Assembly (NCBI GenBank): GCA_001798565.1
Contig: MGSR01000077.1
Coordinates: 1 to 5,616 of the forward strand
Source of the DNA: Deltaproteobacteria bacterium RIFCSPLOWO2_12_FULL_60_16
GTDB taxonomy: Bacteria > Desulfobacterota > Binatia > UBA9968
Direction of reading: 5' to 3'
DNA: 5,616 nucleotides
Shown: positions 1-5,481 of the stretch, in pieces
Numbering within the stretch: the stretch's first letter is position 1
How the letters are laid out: each line of letters begins with the position of its first letter
The notes under the pieces: generated by a model
Seen by the model: the letters and a program-made list of their open reading frames with translations, nothing else
Told to the model about the DNA's origin: nothing
The model's database searches: none
Program-made: the position numbers and the translations under genes

Positions 1-492
1 GGCAAGCTCCAGGATCTGGGCACGGTTGAGGAGGGAAAGCTCGCAGATCTGATTGTCGTGGAGGCCGATCCGCTATCCGACATCAGAAACACGCGCCGGA
101 TAGCGGCGGTGATTAAGAACGGCGATCTCATAGACCGAAGCTTCCACGCGAGTTTTTCCAATCCCATTCCACGCCCCTATACCCAGGGATTTTATGGCTA
201 TCCGCTCCCCAAGGTGGAGTCGGTTGCGCCCACTGCGGCCTTTGCGGGAGAAGGGGAGAAGCGGCTGGTCTTAAAAGGCAAGGATTTTTTCCCCACCTCG
301 ATCACGCGCCTCGACGGCCGGCCCGTGCGGACGGACTTTGTCAGCCAGCAGGAGCTCGCGGTAACCATTCCCGCTCATCTCATGCAGCCGGGGGTCAAGC
401 GGCTTGCCGTGACAAGTCCTCGCCCCTGGGAGATCCCGGATCTGGGAGGGACCTCCAACGCGGTTGCCTTTATCGTGAGATTCAAAAGCTGA
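1..492 (+). CDS. Amidohydrolase family protein, C-terminal part, with IPT/TIG-like domain (5' end outside window)
   Basis: The frame is open from the first base, so the gene starts upstream; the GTG at 58 is internal. In-window residues 6-46 (LGTVEEGKLADLIVVEADPL, then DIRN and VIKNGDLIDR) are the closing beta-sandwich of imidazolonepropionase/dipeptidase-like metal-dependent amidohydrolases, where a typical protein ends in '(V)x(K)(D/N)Gxxx(D)'. The metal-binding barrel is upstream and cannot be checked. This protein then continues for about 115 residues. In-window residues 72-161 begin VESVAPTAAFAGEG and end in GGTSNAVAFIVRF, which resembles the IPT/TIG immunoglobulin-like fold (start 'I..v.P..g..Gg', end 'GGtSNav.F.V'). 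The domain is usually extracellular or periplasmic, so a secreted enzyme is likely, but the signal peptide would lie outside the window. It converges on the minus-strand carboxyltransferase with a 42-base gap. Confidence is high for the amidohydrolase end and moderate for the IPT/TIG assignment. The substrate is unknown. Confidence 0.8.
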   Translation, partial: GKLQDLGTVEEGKLADLIVVEADPLSDIRNTRRIAAVIKNGDLIDRSFHASFSNPIPRPYTQGFYGYPLPKVESVAPTAAFAGEGEKRLVLKGKDFFPTSITRLDGRPVRTDFVSQQELAVTIPAHLMQPGVKRLAVTSPRPWEIPDLGGTSNAVAFIVRFKS

Positions 493-534
493 GAAGTTCG
501 ATCAAACCGATCGCGTGACCGCGCCATAAATCTG

Positions 535-1998
535 TTAGGAGCAGGCTCTCTTTTCCAGGAGTAGCGAGAAGCCGGGCTTTTGAATTCCCACCCGGCTCAG
601 ATCCGTCCGCTGGGCAAGTTTTCGGACCAGCGAAACCAGCGGCTGGCTGGCGCTGAGGTATTCTCTGGCCGGGCCTGCGGCGCGCGTCGCCTCGATATCT
701 TCCCTTCTTGCCACCCAGCGCAGGATGAGCTGCTCGTCGGAGACTCCCGGTCCGCCCAGCTTCCGCCGCACCTCCTGAACGGTGAGATCGGGAGGCTCGG
801 CGGCCGCTACTTCTTTAGCCCGCTGCCGGTGGAGGATCTTATCCTTCACGTCGGGATCCATGGACAGGGCTCCCTCCTTGCCCCACCATCCCAGGGCGTA
901 GGCGATGGTCTGATCCGTAACCTCCCTGTAGCGCTTGCCGACGATGACGTTGATCGCGGCCTGGCTGCCCACAAACTGGGAAAGGGGAGTCACCATGATC
1001 GGATATCCGAAATCGGCGCGCACGCGGACGCACTCGTCGAGGGCCTGTTCCAGCCGGTCTCCCATTCGCACTTGTCGAAGCTGGTGACGGAGGTTGGAGA
1101 TCATGCCGCCCGGAATCTGATGCAGGTATTGAGAGAGATCGTACTCCGCCGGCGCTCCGATAGGGAGCCCTTCCAGTTTGGCGACAGAGGTGAAGTGCTC
1201 CGAGATCGGCTTGATCGCCGCCTCATCGATGGTTGGGGTATAGCCGAGGCAGCGGGCATTGGCGGCTACCTGAAAGACCGATGGGTTCGAGGGGCCGTGC
1301 GCGAGCGGAGGTATCGCCGTGTTGATGATTCTCATGTTCAGCTGGATCGCTTCCAGGCAGCACAAAGGCCCCAGCCCCGTGGTGCAGTGGGTGTGCAACT
1401 CGACGGGAACGCCGTTGCTGTTCTTGAGGATCACTGGGACCAGGCTGCGCGTCCGTTCCGGCGTAAGCAGCCCCCCCGGGTCTTTCAGACAGAGACGGAA
1501 CAGGTCCAACCCTGCGGCCTCGCGAGTTTTTTGAGCATAGTAGTCGTCGGTGTGTCTGGGAGAGACGGAATAAATAAGATTAATGATCGGCTCGAGTCCC
1601 ACTTCGCGCGCGACCTTCACCTTTCGCGTCCAGCTTTCCAGGTCGTTCCATTCATCGGATATCCTGGCTTGCCGCAAGCCGTTGGCCGCCATGCGTTCCA
1701 TATAGAGGCGGTAAATGGATTGAGGGGTGATTTGAAAGGCATTGACTCTGCCGGCGAGGATCCTCAAAGGGGTTTTGGTTATTCGTTTCGCGACCTCGCG
1801 GACCCGCTCCCAGGGATCGTCCCTTAAGTCCCGGACGCATTTTTTGAGATGCGAGGGCGATATGATCTCGATGGCGTCGAAGCCGACGCGATCGATCTGC
1901 TCGGCGACGGGCAGCATCATGCCGGTGGTCATCCCCTCGGCCCACAGGCTCTGATGCCCGTCGCGCAGAGTTGTATCTACAAAAAGGATTTCCTTCAT
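535..1998 (-). CDS. Pyruvate carboxylase subunit B / oxaloacetate decarboxylase alpha-type carboxyltransferase, no biotinyl domain
   Basis: 487 residues from the ATG at 1998. Members of this family move a carboxyl group between carboxybiotin and a 2-oxo acid or acyl-CoA in a metal-containing TIM barrel. Visible motifs (numbered from this start): DTTLRDGHQS at 8-17; K172 in LKDPGGLL, at the position of the lysine that is carboxylated and binds metal; metal-ligand pair HTH at 202-204 in HTHCTTG; YLHQIPGGMISNL at 291-303; VTPLSQFVGSQAA at 336-348, typical of the C-terminal PYC/OadA domain. Differences: KDPGG replaces the usual KDMAG, the usual 'WGGATFD' region reads IISPSHLK (45-52), and DEWND (115-119) replaces 'DALND', so the substrate may not be pyruvate/oxaloacetate. 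There is no AMKM biotin site; the length fits transcarboxylase 5S-type subunits that use a separate BCCP. A longer start at ATG 2022 is possible but has no Shine-Dalgarno. The gene is divergent from the decarboxylase cluster. Confidence 0.85.
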   Translation of the reverse strand: MKEILFVDTTLRDGHQSLWAEGMTTGMMLPVAEQIDRVGFDAIEIISPSHLKKCVRDLRDDPWERVREVAKRITKTPLRILAGRVNAFQITPQSIYRLYMERMAANGLRQARISDEWNDLESWTRKVKVAREVGLEPIINLIYSVSPRHTDDYYAQKTREAAGLDLFRLCLKDPGGLLTPERTRSLVPVILKNSNGVPVELHTHCTTGLGPLCCLEAIQLNMRIINTAIPPLAHGPSNPSVFQVAANARCLGYTPTIDEAAIKPISEHFTSVAKLEGLPIGAPAEYDLSQYLHQIPGGMISNLRHQLRQVRMGDRLEQALDECVRVRADFGYPIMVTPLSQFVGSQAAINVIVGKRYREVTDQTIAYALGWWGKEGALSMDPDVKDKILHRQRAKEVAAAEPPDLTVQEVRRKLGGPGVSDEQLILRWVARREDIEATRAAGPAREYLSASQPLVSLVRKLAQRTDLSRVGIQKPGFSLLLEKRACS

Positions 1999-2012
1999 CG
2001 AAATCAGTTCTG

Positions 2013-2017
2013 CTCCT
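2013..2017 (-). promoter_or_regulatory. Shine-Dalgarno AGGAG for the carboxyltransferase gene
   Basis: Minus-strand AGGAG lies 14 bases before ATG 1998 and inside the reading frame if ATG 2022 were used. The family alignment (MKEILFVDTTLRDGHQ) supports 1998. The spacing is long. An in-frame ATT at 2004 and CTG at 2007 sit at 8 and 5 bases, so a non-ATG start cannot be excluded. Confidence 0.4.
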
Positions 2018-2059
2018 ACCATGTCCGAGCGAAATGAATCAAGGCTCCCTTACTCCCAC

Positions 2060-2091
2060 AAATAGGAAAAAAGCAGCGGGTTTTCCTATTT
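2060..2091. repeat. Perfect 11-bp inverted repeat in the divergent intergenic region (candidate operator)
   Basis: AAATAGGAAAA (2060-2070), a 10-base centre (2071-2080) and TTTTCCTATTT (2081-2091) form a perfect 11+11 inverted repeat. The half-site centres are 21 bp apart, two helical turns, as expected for a dimeric DNA-binding regulator. It is A/T-rich inside a G/C-rich stretch and sits 61 bases before the carboxyltransferase ATG (1998) and about 140 bases before the first plus-strand gene, so it could control both. It could also fold as an RNA hairpin, but neither strand has a terminator-type G/C stem followed by a T run. The symmetry is seen directly; the operator role is inferred. Confidence 0.55.
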
Positions 2092-2098
2092 CAGATAC

Positions 2099-2118
2099 GG
2101 CTCGGGGGACAGCGAGCC
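2099..2118 (+). promoter_or_regulatory. Short stem-loop GGCTCG/CGAGCC upstream of the racemase-fold genes
   Basis: GGCTCG (2099-2104) pairs with CGAGCC (2113-2118) across an 8-base loop starting GGGG. It lies 113 bases before the ATG at 2232. The same 6-bp arms recur before ubiD at 3911-3933. The function is unknown; in this base composition chance is a real alternative. Confidence 0.3.
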
Positions 2119-2221
2119 CTTCAGGGGGTCGGCGATCCGTTCCCACGCCGGTGTGGAGTCTGCGCTATGGAGCTATGGCACAGAAATTGCCTCTCAAAGA
2201 CTGCCAATTACTCTCGGCGAT

Positions 2222-2226
2222 GGAGG
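2222..2226 (+). promoter_or_regulatory. Shine-Dalgarno GGAGG that fixes the start at 2232
   Basis: GGAGG followed by 5 bases and ATG 2232. The same frame is open back to 1971 with further ATGs at 2175 and 2220, but the last one overlaps this site. The paralogue at 3108 begins with the same residues MYGWRARIG directly after its own strong site, so 2232 is the natural start. Confidence 0.75.
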
Positions 2227-2231
2227 TGACT

Positions 2232-2960
2232 ATGTACGGCTGGCGCGCCCGCATCGGTTTTGTCAGCCCCCCGCTGATGACCGAGATGGTTCCTTACGAG
2301 TTTTACCAGATGGTGCCGGAAGGAGTCGGCTTGCTTGTGACCTGCATGGGTCTGGACGACCTGACGGCGGAGCAGATGGATCAGGCCCTGGGAACCGTAG
2401 AGCGTCACATCGGCGAGCAAAACCGCCGGGGGGTGGATTACGTCGTCCTTGGGGGGACTCCGCTGATTCTCTCGCGCGGGATCGGTTTTGAGCAGGAGCT
2501 GCTCTCCCAGGTGCAAACGCTCAGCTCGGTCCCGATCACCACGACCACGCACACCGCCGTGGCGGCGCTAAGGAGCCTGGGGGTAAAACGTCTCGCCTCG
2601 CTGACTACCTACCATCCCTGGCGCAACGAGCTGTTGAGCGCTTTCCTGTCGGCTCAGGGCTTCGAGGTGCTGGCGGTGGAAGGCTTCGCCAGCCACATCG
2701 CCGATATTCACACGATCACTCCCGAGACGGTTTTTCGCGAGGGCAAGCATCTCCTCCTCCATCACCCAAGGGCCGAAGCCATCTACATCCCCTGCGCGCA
2801 GTTGCACACCTGGCCCGTTATTCAAAGGCTGGAGAAGGAGTGCTCTGTTCCGGTGGTCACCAGCACCCTCTCCTGGGTATGGTCCGCGCTCAAGCATCTG
2901 AAGATTCACGCGCCGCCGCACGCCCAGACGATGCTGTGGCAAGGAACGCTTCAGCCCTGA
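2232..2960 (+). CDS. Asp/Glu racemase superfamily protein, arylmalonate decarboxylase / maleate isomerase-like (paralogue A)
   Basis: 242 residues, cytosolic, no signal peptide. The family (glutamate racemase, maleate cis-trans isomerase, arylmalonate decarboxylase, AMDase) uses two facing active-site positions, usually both Cys, with no cofactor. Visible here: IGFVSPPLMTEMVP (8-21), resembling the IGMIVPP start of AMDase; VLGGTPLILSRG (72-83), with Gly75-Thr76 where racemases and isomerases have Cys; TTYHPWRNELLSAFL (125-139), with Tyr127 and Asn132-Glu133; IYIPCAQL (184-191), with the single catalytic-type Cys188; PVVTSTLSWVW (207-217). Gly in the first position and Cys in the second is the AMDase pattern, which favours decarboxylation over racemisation. 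The Thr and Tyr match AMDase oxyanion-pocket positions, but AMDase's CGG reads CAQ. By eye about a third of residues match the next gene. First gene of the plus-strand cluster. Database labels may read 'maleate cis-trans isomerase'. The fold is sure, the reaction is not. Confidence 0.85.
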   Translation: MYGWRARIGFVSPPLMTEMVPYEFYQMVPEGVGLLVTCMGLDDLTAEQMDQALGTVERHIGEQNRRGVDYVVLGGTPLILSRGIGFEQELLSQVQTLSSVPITTTTHTAVAALRSLGVKRLASLTTYHPWRNELLSAFLSAQGFEVLAVEGFASHIADIHTITPETVFREGKHLLLHHPRAEAIYIPCAQLHTWPVIQRLEKECSVPVVTSTLSWVWSALKHLKIHAPPHAQTMLWQGTLQP

Positions 2961-3093
2961 GCGCGAAGGGTCGGAGGAGATAAAGACTTGCCCGGTCGTT
3001 AAGCGCGCTTCATCTCCCGGCTCGAGGCGTCCGGTTATATTGAAAGCCTGTACCGATAAGGGGTATGGAAGAATCAGCGATCTTCACTCCCTG

Positions 3094-3099
3094 AGGAGG
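3094..3099 (+). promoter_or_regulatory. Strong Shine-Dalgarno AGGAGG before the second racemase-fold gene
   Basis: AGGAGG ends 8 bases before ATG 3108. The 147-base gap 2961-3107 also holds a 10-bp palindrome AAGCGCGCTT (3001-3010), and no convincing promoter or terminator, so read-through from the upstream paralogue is plausible. Confidence 0.75.
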
Positions 3100-3107
3100 T
3101 TGTACCC

Positions 3108-3827
3108 ATGTACGGCTGGCGCGCAAGAATCGGTCACATCTACCCCGCGGTGGTGGCGGAGACGTTCCTCTCAGATTTTTTTCGTATTGTCCCCGACGGC
3201 GTTACTCTCGCTATGAGCTATCTGTCTATTGAGATCCTGAAGAAGGAAGACTTGGAGCGCTCTCTGGGCCAGATCGACCGGGCCGCTGACTTTCTCAAGC
3301 AGCGCGGAGTGGACATCATCACGATCGGCGGCGCGCCCATGGTGCGCCATCTCGGTCCGGGCTCCGACCAGAAGATTATCGAGCGGATCCAAAATCAGAC
3401 CGGCATTCCCACCACCACCAGCCAGACCGCCGCGGTAGACGCCTTTCGGGAACTCGGCTGGAAGCGCATTACCGTAGCCTCTCCCTACCATGACGATCAA
3501 AACGAGCGGGTGCGCGCTTTTCTCGAAGGGTCGGGCTTTACGGTGGCCGGCATCCGGGGTCTTAAAAAAAATGTGGTAGAAATTCACGACATCCCTCTGC
3601 CTACCGCCTACCGGCATATCAGAGACACGTTTTGGGCCTATCCCTCTGACGGGGTCTATGTTCCGTGCGCCCACTTCACCGCCCCTCGCGTCGAGACCCT
3701 GGAGGCGGACCTCGGAGTGCCCGTTGTTACCAGTACCATCGCCATGATCTGGCAGGCGCTCAAGGTACTCAGGGTGCGCCACCTGATCGAGGGCGAAGGG
3801 CGCCTCTTGAGACGATTGGCTCCGTGA
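3108..3827 (+). CDS. Asp/Glu racemase superfamily protein, arylmalonate decarboxylase / maleate isomerase-like (paralogue B)
   Basis: 239 residues, a tandem paralogue of the gene ending at 2960. The first 17 bases of the two reading frames are identical (MYGWRA start), and motifs follow in the same order: IGHIYPAVVAE (8-18), TIGGAPMVRHLG (72-83), ASPYHDDQNERVRAFL (124-139), VYVPCAHF (183-190), PVVTSTIAMIWQAL (205-218). Gly75 again replaces the first catalytic Cys, and Cys187 is kept, so the AMDase-like one-Cys arrangement holds. The YxDDxNER stretch is closer to AMDase's YIDDVNER than paralogue A is. Ala76 stands where A has Thr and the N-terminal PP is PA, so the carboxylate pocket probably differs: either two related substrates or a heteromeric pair. 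It is 147 bases after A and 127 bases before ubiD. Conserved Tyr127 and Asn132-Glu133 argue against a decayed copy. The exact reaction is not known. Confidence 0.85.
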   Translation: MYGWRARIGHIYPAVVAETFLSDFFRIVPDGVTLAMSYLSIEILKKEDLERSLGQIDRAADFLKQRGVDIITIGGAPMVRHLGPGSDQKIIERIQNQTGIPTTTSQTAAVDAFRELGWKRITVASPYHDDQNERVRAFLEGSGFTVAGIRGLKKNVVEIHDIPLPTAYRHIRDTFWAYPSDGVYVPCAHFTAPRVETLEADLGVPVVTSTIAMIWQALKVLRVRHLIEGEGRLLRRLAP

Positions 3828-3840
3828 TCTCGCCGAGGAT

Positions 3841-3857
3841 GCAGCGCTTCTCGCTGC
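3841..3857 (+). terminator. G/C-rich hairpin after paralogue B, possible weak terminator or attenuator
   Basis: GCAGCG (3841-3846), loop CTTCT, CGCTGC (3852-3857): a perfect 6-bp stem 14 bases after the stop codon at 3827. There is no T run after it, so it does not meet the intrinsic-terminator pattern. Its place just before a new promoter suggests a transcript boundary or a 3'-end stabilising hairpin. Confidence 0.3.
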
Positions 3858-3872
3858 GGAACGCCGAGCTCC

Positions 3873-3900
3873 TTGACAGAAAAGCGGTTTTCCTTATAAA
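3873..3900 (+). promoter_or_regulatory. Near-consensus sigma70-type promoter for ubiD
   Basis: A perfect -35 TTGACA (3873-3878), 16-base spacer and -10 TATAAA (3895-3900, 5 of 6 consensus bases). Transcription would begin near 3907, giving a leader of about 48 bases to ATG 3955. The spacer is itself an inverted repeat, GAAAA-GCGG-TTTTC (3879-3892), and its CGGTTTTCCT resembles the right arm of the operator candidate at 2060-2091, so a repressor might bind between the two boxes. The promoter call comes from sequence match only; its presence implies ubiD can be transcribed independently of the upstream pair. Confidence 0.6.
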
Positions 3901-3909
3901 GCTTTGCTG

Positions 3910-3934
3910 TGGCTCGGGGCGGAAAAACGAGCCA
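3910..3934 (+). promoter_or_regulatory. Leader stem-loop before ubiD
   Basis: TGGCTCG (3910-3916) pairs with CGAGCCA (3928-3934), a perfect 7-bp stem with an 11-base loop, immediately after the predicted transcription start and 20 bases before the ATG. It shares the arms GGCTCG/CGAGCC and the following GGG with the stem at 2099-2118. It could protect the 5' end or affect translation; no known riboswitch is recognised. Confidence 0.35.
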
Positions 3935-3941
3935 ACGATCC

Positions 3942-3947
3942 AGGGAG
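3942..3947 (+). promoter_or_regulatory. Shine-Dalgarno AGGGAG that fixes the ubiD start
   Basis: AGGGAG ends 7 bases before ATG 3955. The frame is open 17 codons further up to 3904, but that start would sit at the predicted transcription start and lacks a site; UbiD homologues begin close to MPYTDLRDFL. Confidence 0.65.
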
Positions 3948-3954
3948 AACAACA

Positions 3955-5481
3955 ATGCCATATACGGATCTCCGCGACTTTCTAAAGCAGGTGGACGGCT
4001 TGGGCGAGCTGCGCCTGGTGCGCGGCGCCGATTGGAATATGGAGATCGGGGCGATCACCGACCTGGCGCAGCACCGGATCAACGGCCCGGCGGTGATGTT
4101 CGATGAGATTAAAGGCTACCGCTCCGGCTTCCGCATCGTTTCCAACACGCTCGGCTCGGCGAGCCGCACCGCCCTGCTGCTGGGCATGCCGACCGGGAAA
4201 TCCTGGCGGGAGCTGCTGCCGATCTGGCGCAAGCGCTCGAAACAGATCCCGAAGGCGATCCCGCCGGTCGAGGTCAAAAACGGGCCGATCTTCGACAACG
4301 TGATTCCCAAGTCCAAGGTCGACTTGAGTATTTTCCCGACGCCGAAGTGGCATGAGCTCGACGGCGGGCGCTATATCGGCACCGGAACGGTCGACGTAAT
4401 CAAAGATCCGGACAGCCCCTGGGTCAACCTCGGCTGCTATCGGGCCGCGATTGCTGATGACAAAAGGGTAACGCTCTATATCTCGCCTGGGAAACATGGC
4501 AGGGTTCTCAGAGACAAATACTTCGCCAAGGGAGAGGCGATGCCGGTGGTTCTGGTGTTCGGGCAGGACCCGGCGGTTTTCATGGCGGCGTCCCTCGAAG
4601 TGCCCTGGGGGACGAGCGAGTACGACTACGCGGGCGCGCTCAAGGGCGAGCCGATCCCGGTGGTGCGCGGGCGCGCGACCGGCCTGCCGATCCCGGCCAC
4701 GGCGGAAATCGCGGTCGAGGGCTTCATCAGGCCGGGCCAGACCGCGCCGGAAGGGCCCTTCGGCGAATGGACCGGCTACTACGCCTCGTCGCAGCGGGAG
4801 GAGCCCGTGCTCGAGGTCGAAAACCTCTACTTCAGGGATGATCCGATCATCGTCGGCACTCCGCCCTACAAGCCGCCGGCGGAATTTACCGCTTATCGCG
4901 GCCTGCTGCGCGCCGCGCTGCTGTGGGAACAGATGGAACAGGCCGGCGTGCCGGACGTAACCGGCGCTTGGTGCCACGAGGCGGGCGGCTGCCGCCTGCT
5001 CCTGGCGGTGAGCATCAAACAACGCTACCCCGGCCACGCGAAGCAGGCCGCCATGATCGCGGCCATGTGCCACGCCGGCGCCTACCTGGGGCGGTTCGTG
5101 GTGGTCGTGGATGACGATGTCGATGTGACCGATCTGCAGGACGTGATCTGGGCGCTGTGCACGCGCTGTGATCCCGAGCGGGACGCCGATCTGATCCGGC
5201 GCGCCTGGTCCGGGCCGCTCGATCCGGCGATCGATCCGGACAACAAGTCTTTCAACTCCCGCATGATCTTCGACGCGACGCGGCCGTGGGAGTGGCGCGA
5301 CAAGTTCCCTCCGGTGGTGGAGCCGAGCCTGGAGACGCGACAGGCGGTCGCCAAAAAATGGGGCGGCTTGATTCTCTGCGCGGGGAACGGCCTGGCGCCG
5401 GCAAAGAAAAACGGGACGGCGGGGACGAAGCGGCCGGCGGCGAAGGCGCCTACTCGGAGAGGTAGGAAAAAATCTCGTTAA
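3955..5481 (+). CDS. UbiD family prenylated-FMN-dependent (de)carboxylase
   Basis: 508 residues. UbiD enzymes reversibly decarboxylate alpha,beta-unsaturated, aromatic or heteroaromatic acids using prFMN made by UbiX. The start DLRDFLKQVDGLGELRLV (5-22) is the family N-terminus. Asn158, Arg163 (in NLGCYR), His181 (in PGKHGR), Glu222 (in SEYDYAGAL), and Glu266/Glu271 (in EGPFGE) line up at a constant offset of 10-11 with N168, R173, H191, E233, E277 and E282 of Aspergillus niger Fdc1: the metal/prFMN ligands and the catalytic Glu-Arg-Glu set, all intact. VVVVDDDVDVTD (382-393) and the WALCTRCDPERD stretch (399-410) are also typical. Odd point: residues 484-508 have 11 Lys/Arg and no acidic residue, a tail absent from most UbiDs. 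By eye the gene is richer in G/C at third positions than its neighbours. It has its own promoter and follows the two AMDase-like genes. The substrate cannot be assigned; ubiquinone synthesis is less likely given this context. No ubiX in the window. Confidence 0.92.
   Translation: MPYTDLRDFLKQVDGLGELRLVRGADWNMEIGAITDLAQHRINGPAVMFDEIKGYRSGFRIVSNTLGSASRTALLLGMPTGKSWRELLPIWRKRSKQIPKAIPPVEVKNGPIFDNVIPKSKVDLSIFPTPKWHELDGGRYIGTGTVDVIKDPDSPWVNLGCYRAAIADDKRVTLYISPGKHGRVLRDKYFAKGEAMPVVLVFGQDPAVFMAASLEVPWGTSEYDYAGALKGEPIPVVRGRATGLPIPATAEIAVEGFIRPGQTAPEGPFGEWTGYYASSQREEPVLEVENLYFRDDPIIVGTPPYKPPAEFTAYRGLLRAALLWEQMEQAGVPDVTGAWCHEAGGCRLLLAVSIKQRYPGHAKQAAMIAAMCHAGAYLGRFVVVVDDDVDVTDLQDVIWALCTRCDPERDADLIRRAWSGPLDPAIDPDNKSFNSRMIFDATRPWEWRDKFPPVVEPSLETRQAVAKKWGGLILCAGNGLAPAKKNGTAGTKRPAAKAPTRRGRKKSR

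Noticed and set aside
499..513. CGATC-AAACC-GATCG hairpin between the convergent genes as a bidirectional terminator.
   Set aside because: Only a 5-bp stem and no T run on either strand; too weak to call.
580..1827. A 415-codon plus-strand open frame opposite the carboxyltransferase gene.
   Set aside because: It is a shadow: the opposite strand encodes a clearly conserved protein, and this frame shows no recognisable motifs and ends up Arg/Gly-rich as G/C-rich antisense frames do.
2187..2214. TTGCCT-16-TACTCT as a promoter for paralogue A.
   Set aside because: Both boxes are weak, and it would start transcription at the Shine-Dalgarno site itself.
1971..2231. An 87-codon N-terminal extension of paralogue A.
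   Set aside because: It runs through the start of the divergent gene and the inverted repeat, has no ribosome binding site, and has no counterpart in paralogue B; the start at 2232 is far better supported.
3040..3069. TTGAAA (3040-3045), 18-base spacer, TATGGA as a promoter for paralogue B.
   Set aside because: The -10 matches only 3 of 6 bases and the spacer is long; TATATT at 3036 has no -35 partner. Not supported well enough.
2232..3827. Glutamate racemase or aspartate racemase assignment for the tandem genes.
   Set aside because: Both proteins lack the first of the two catalytic cysteines needed for two-base racemisation.
5449..5466. CCTAC...GTAGG hairpin next to an A run near the ubiD end, as a terminator for the minus-strand gene or ubiD.
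   Set aside because: On the plus strand the run following the stem is A rather than T; on the minus strand the T run precedes the stem. Both are the wrong arrangement, and the stem lies within coding sequence.
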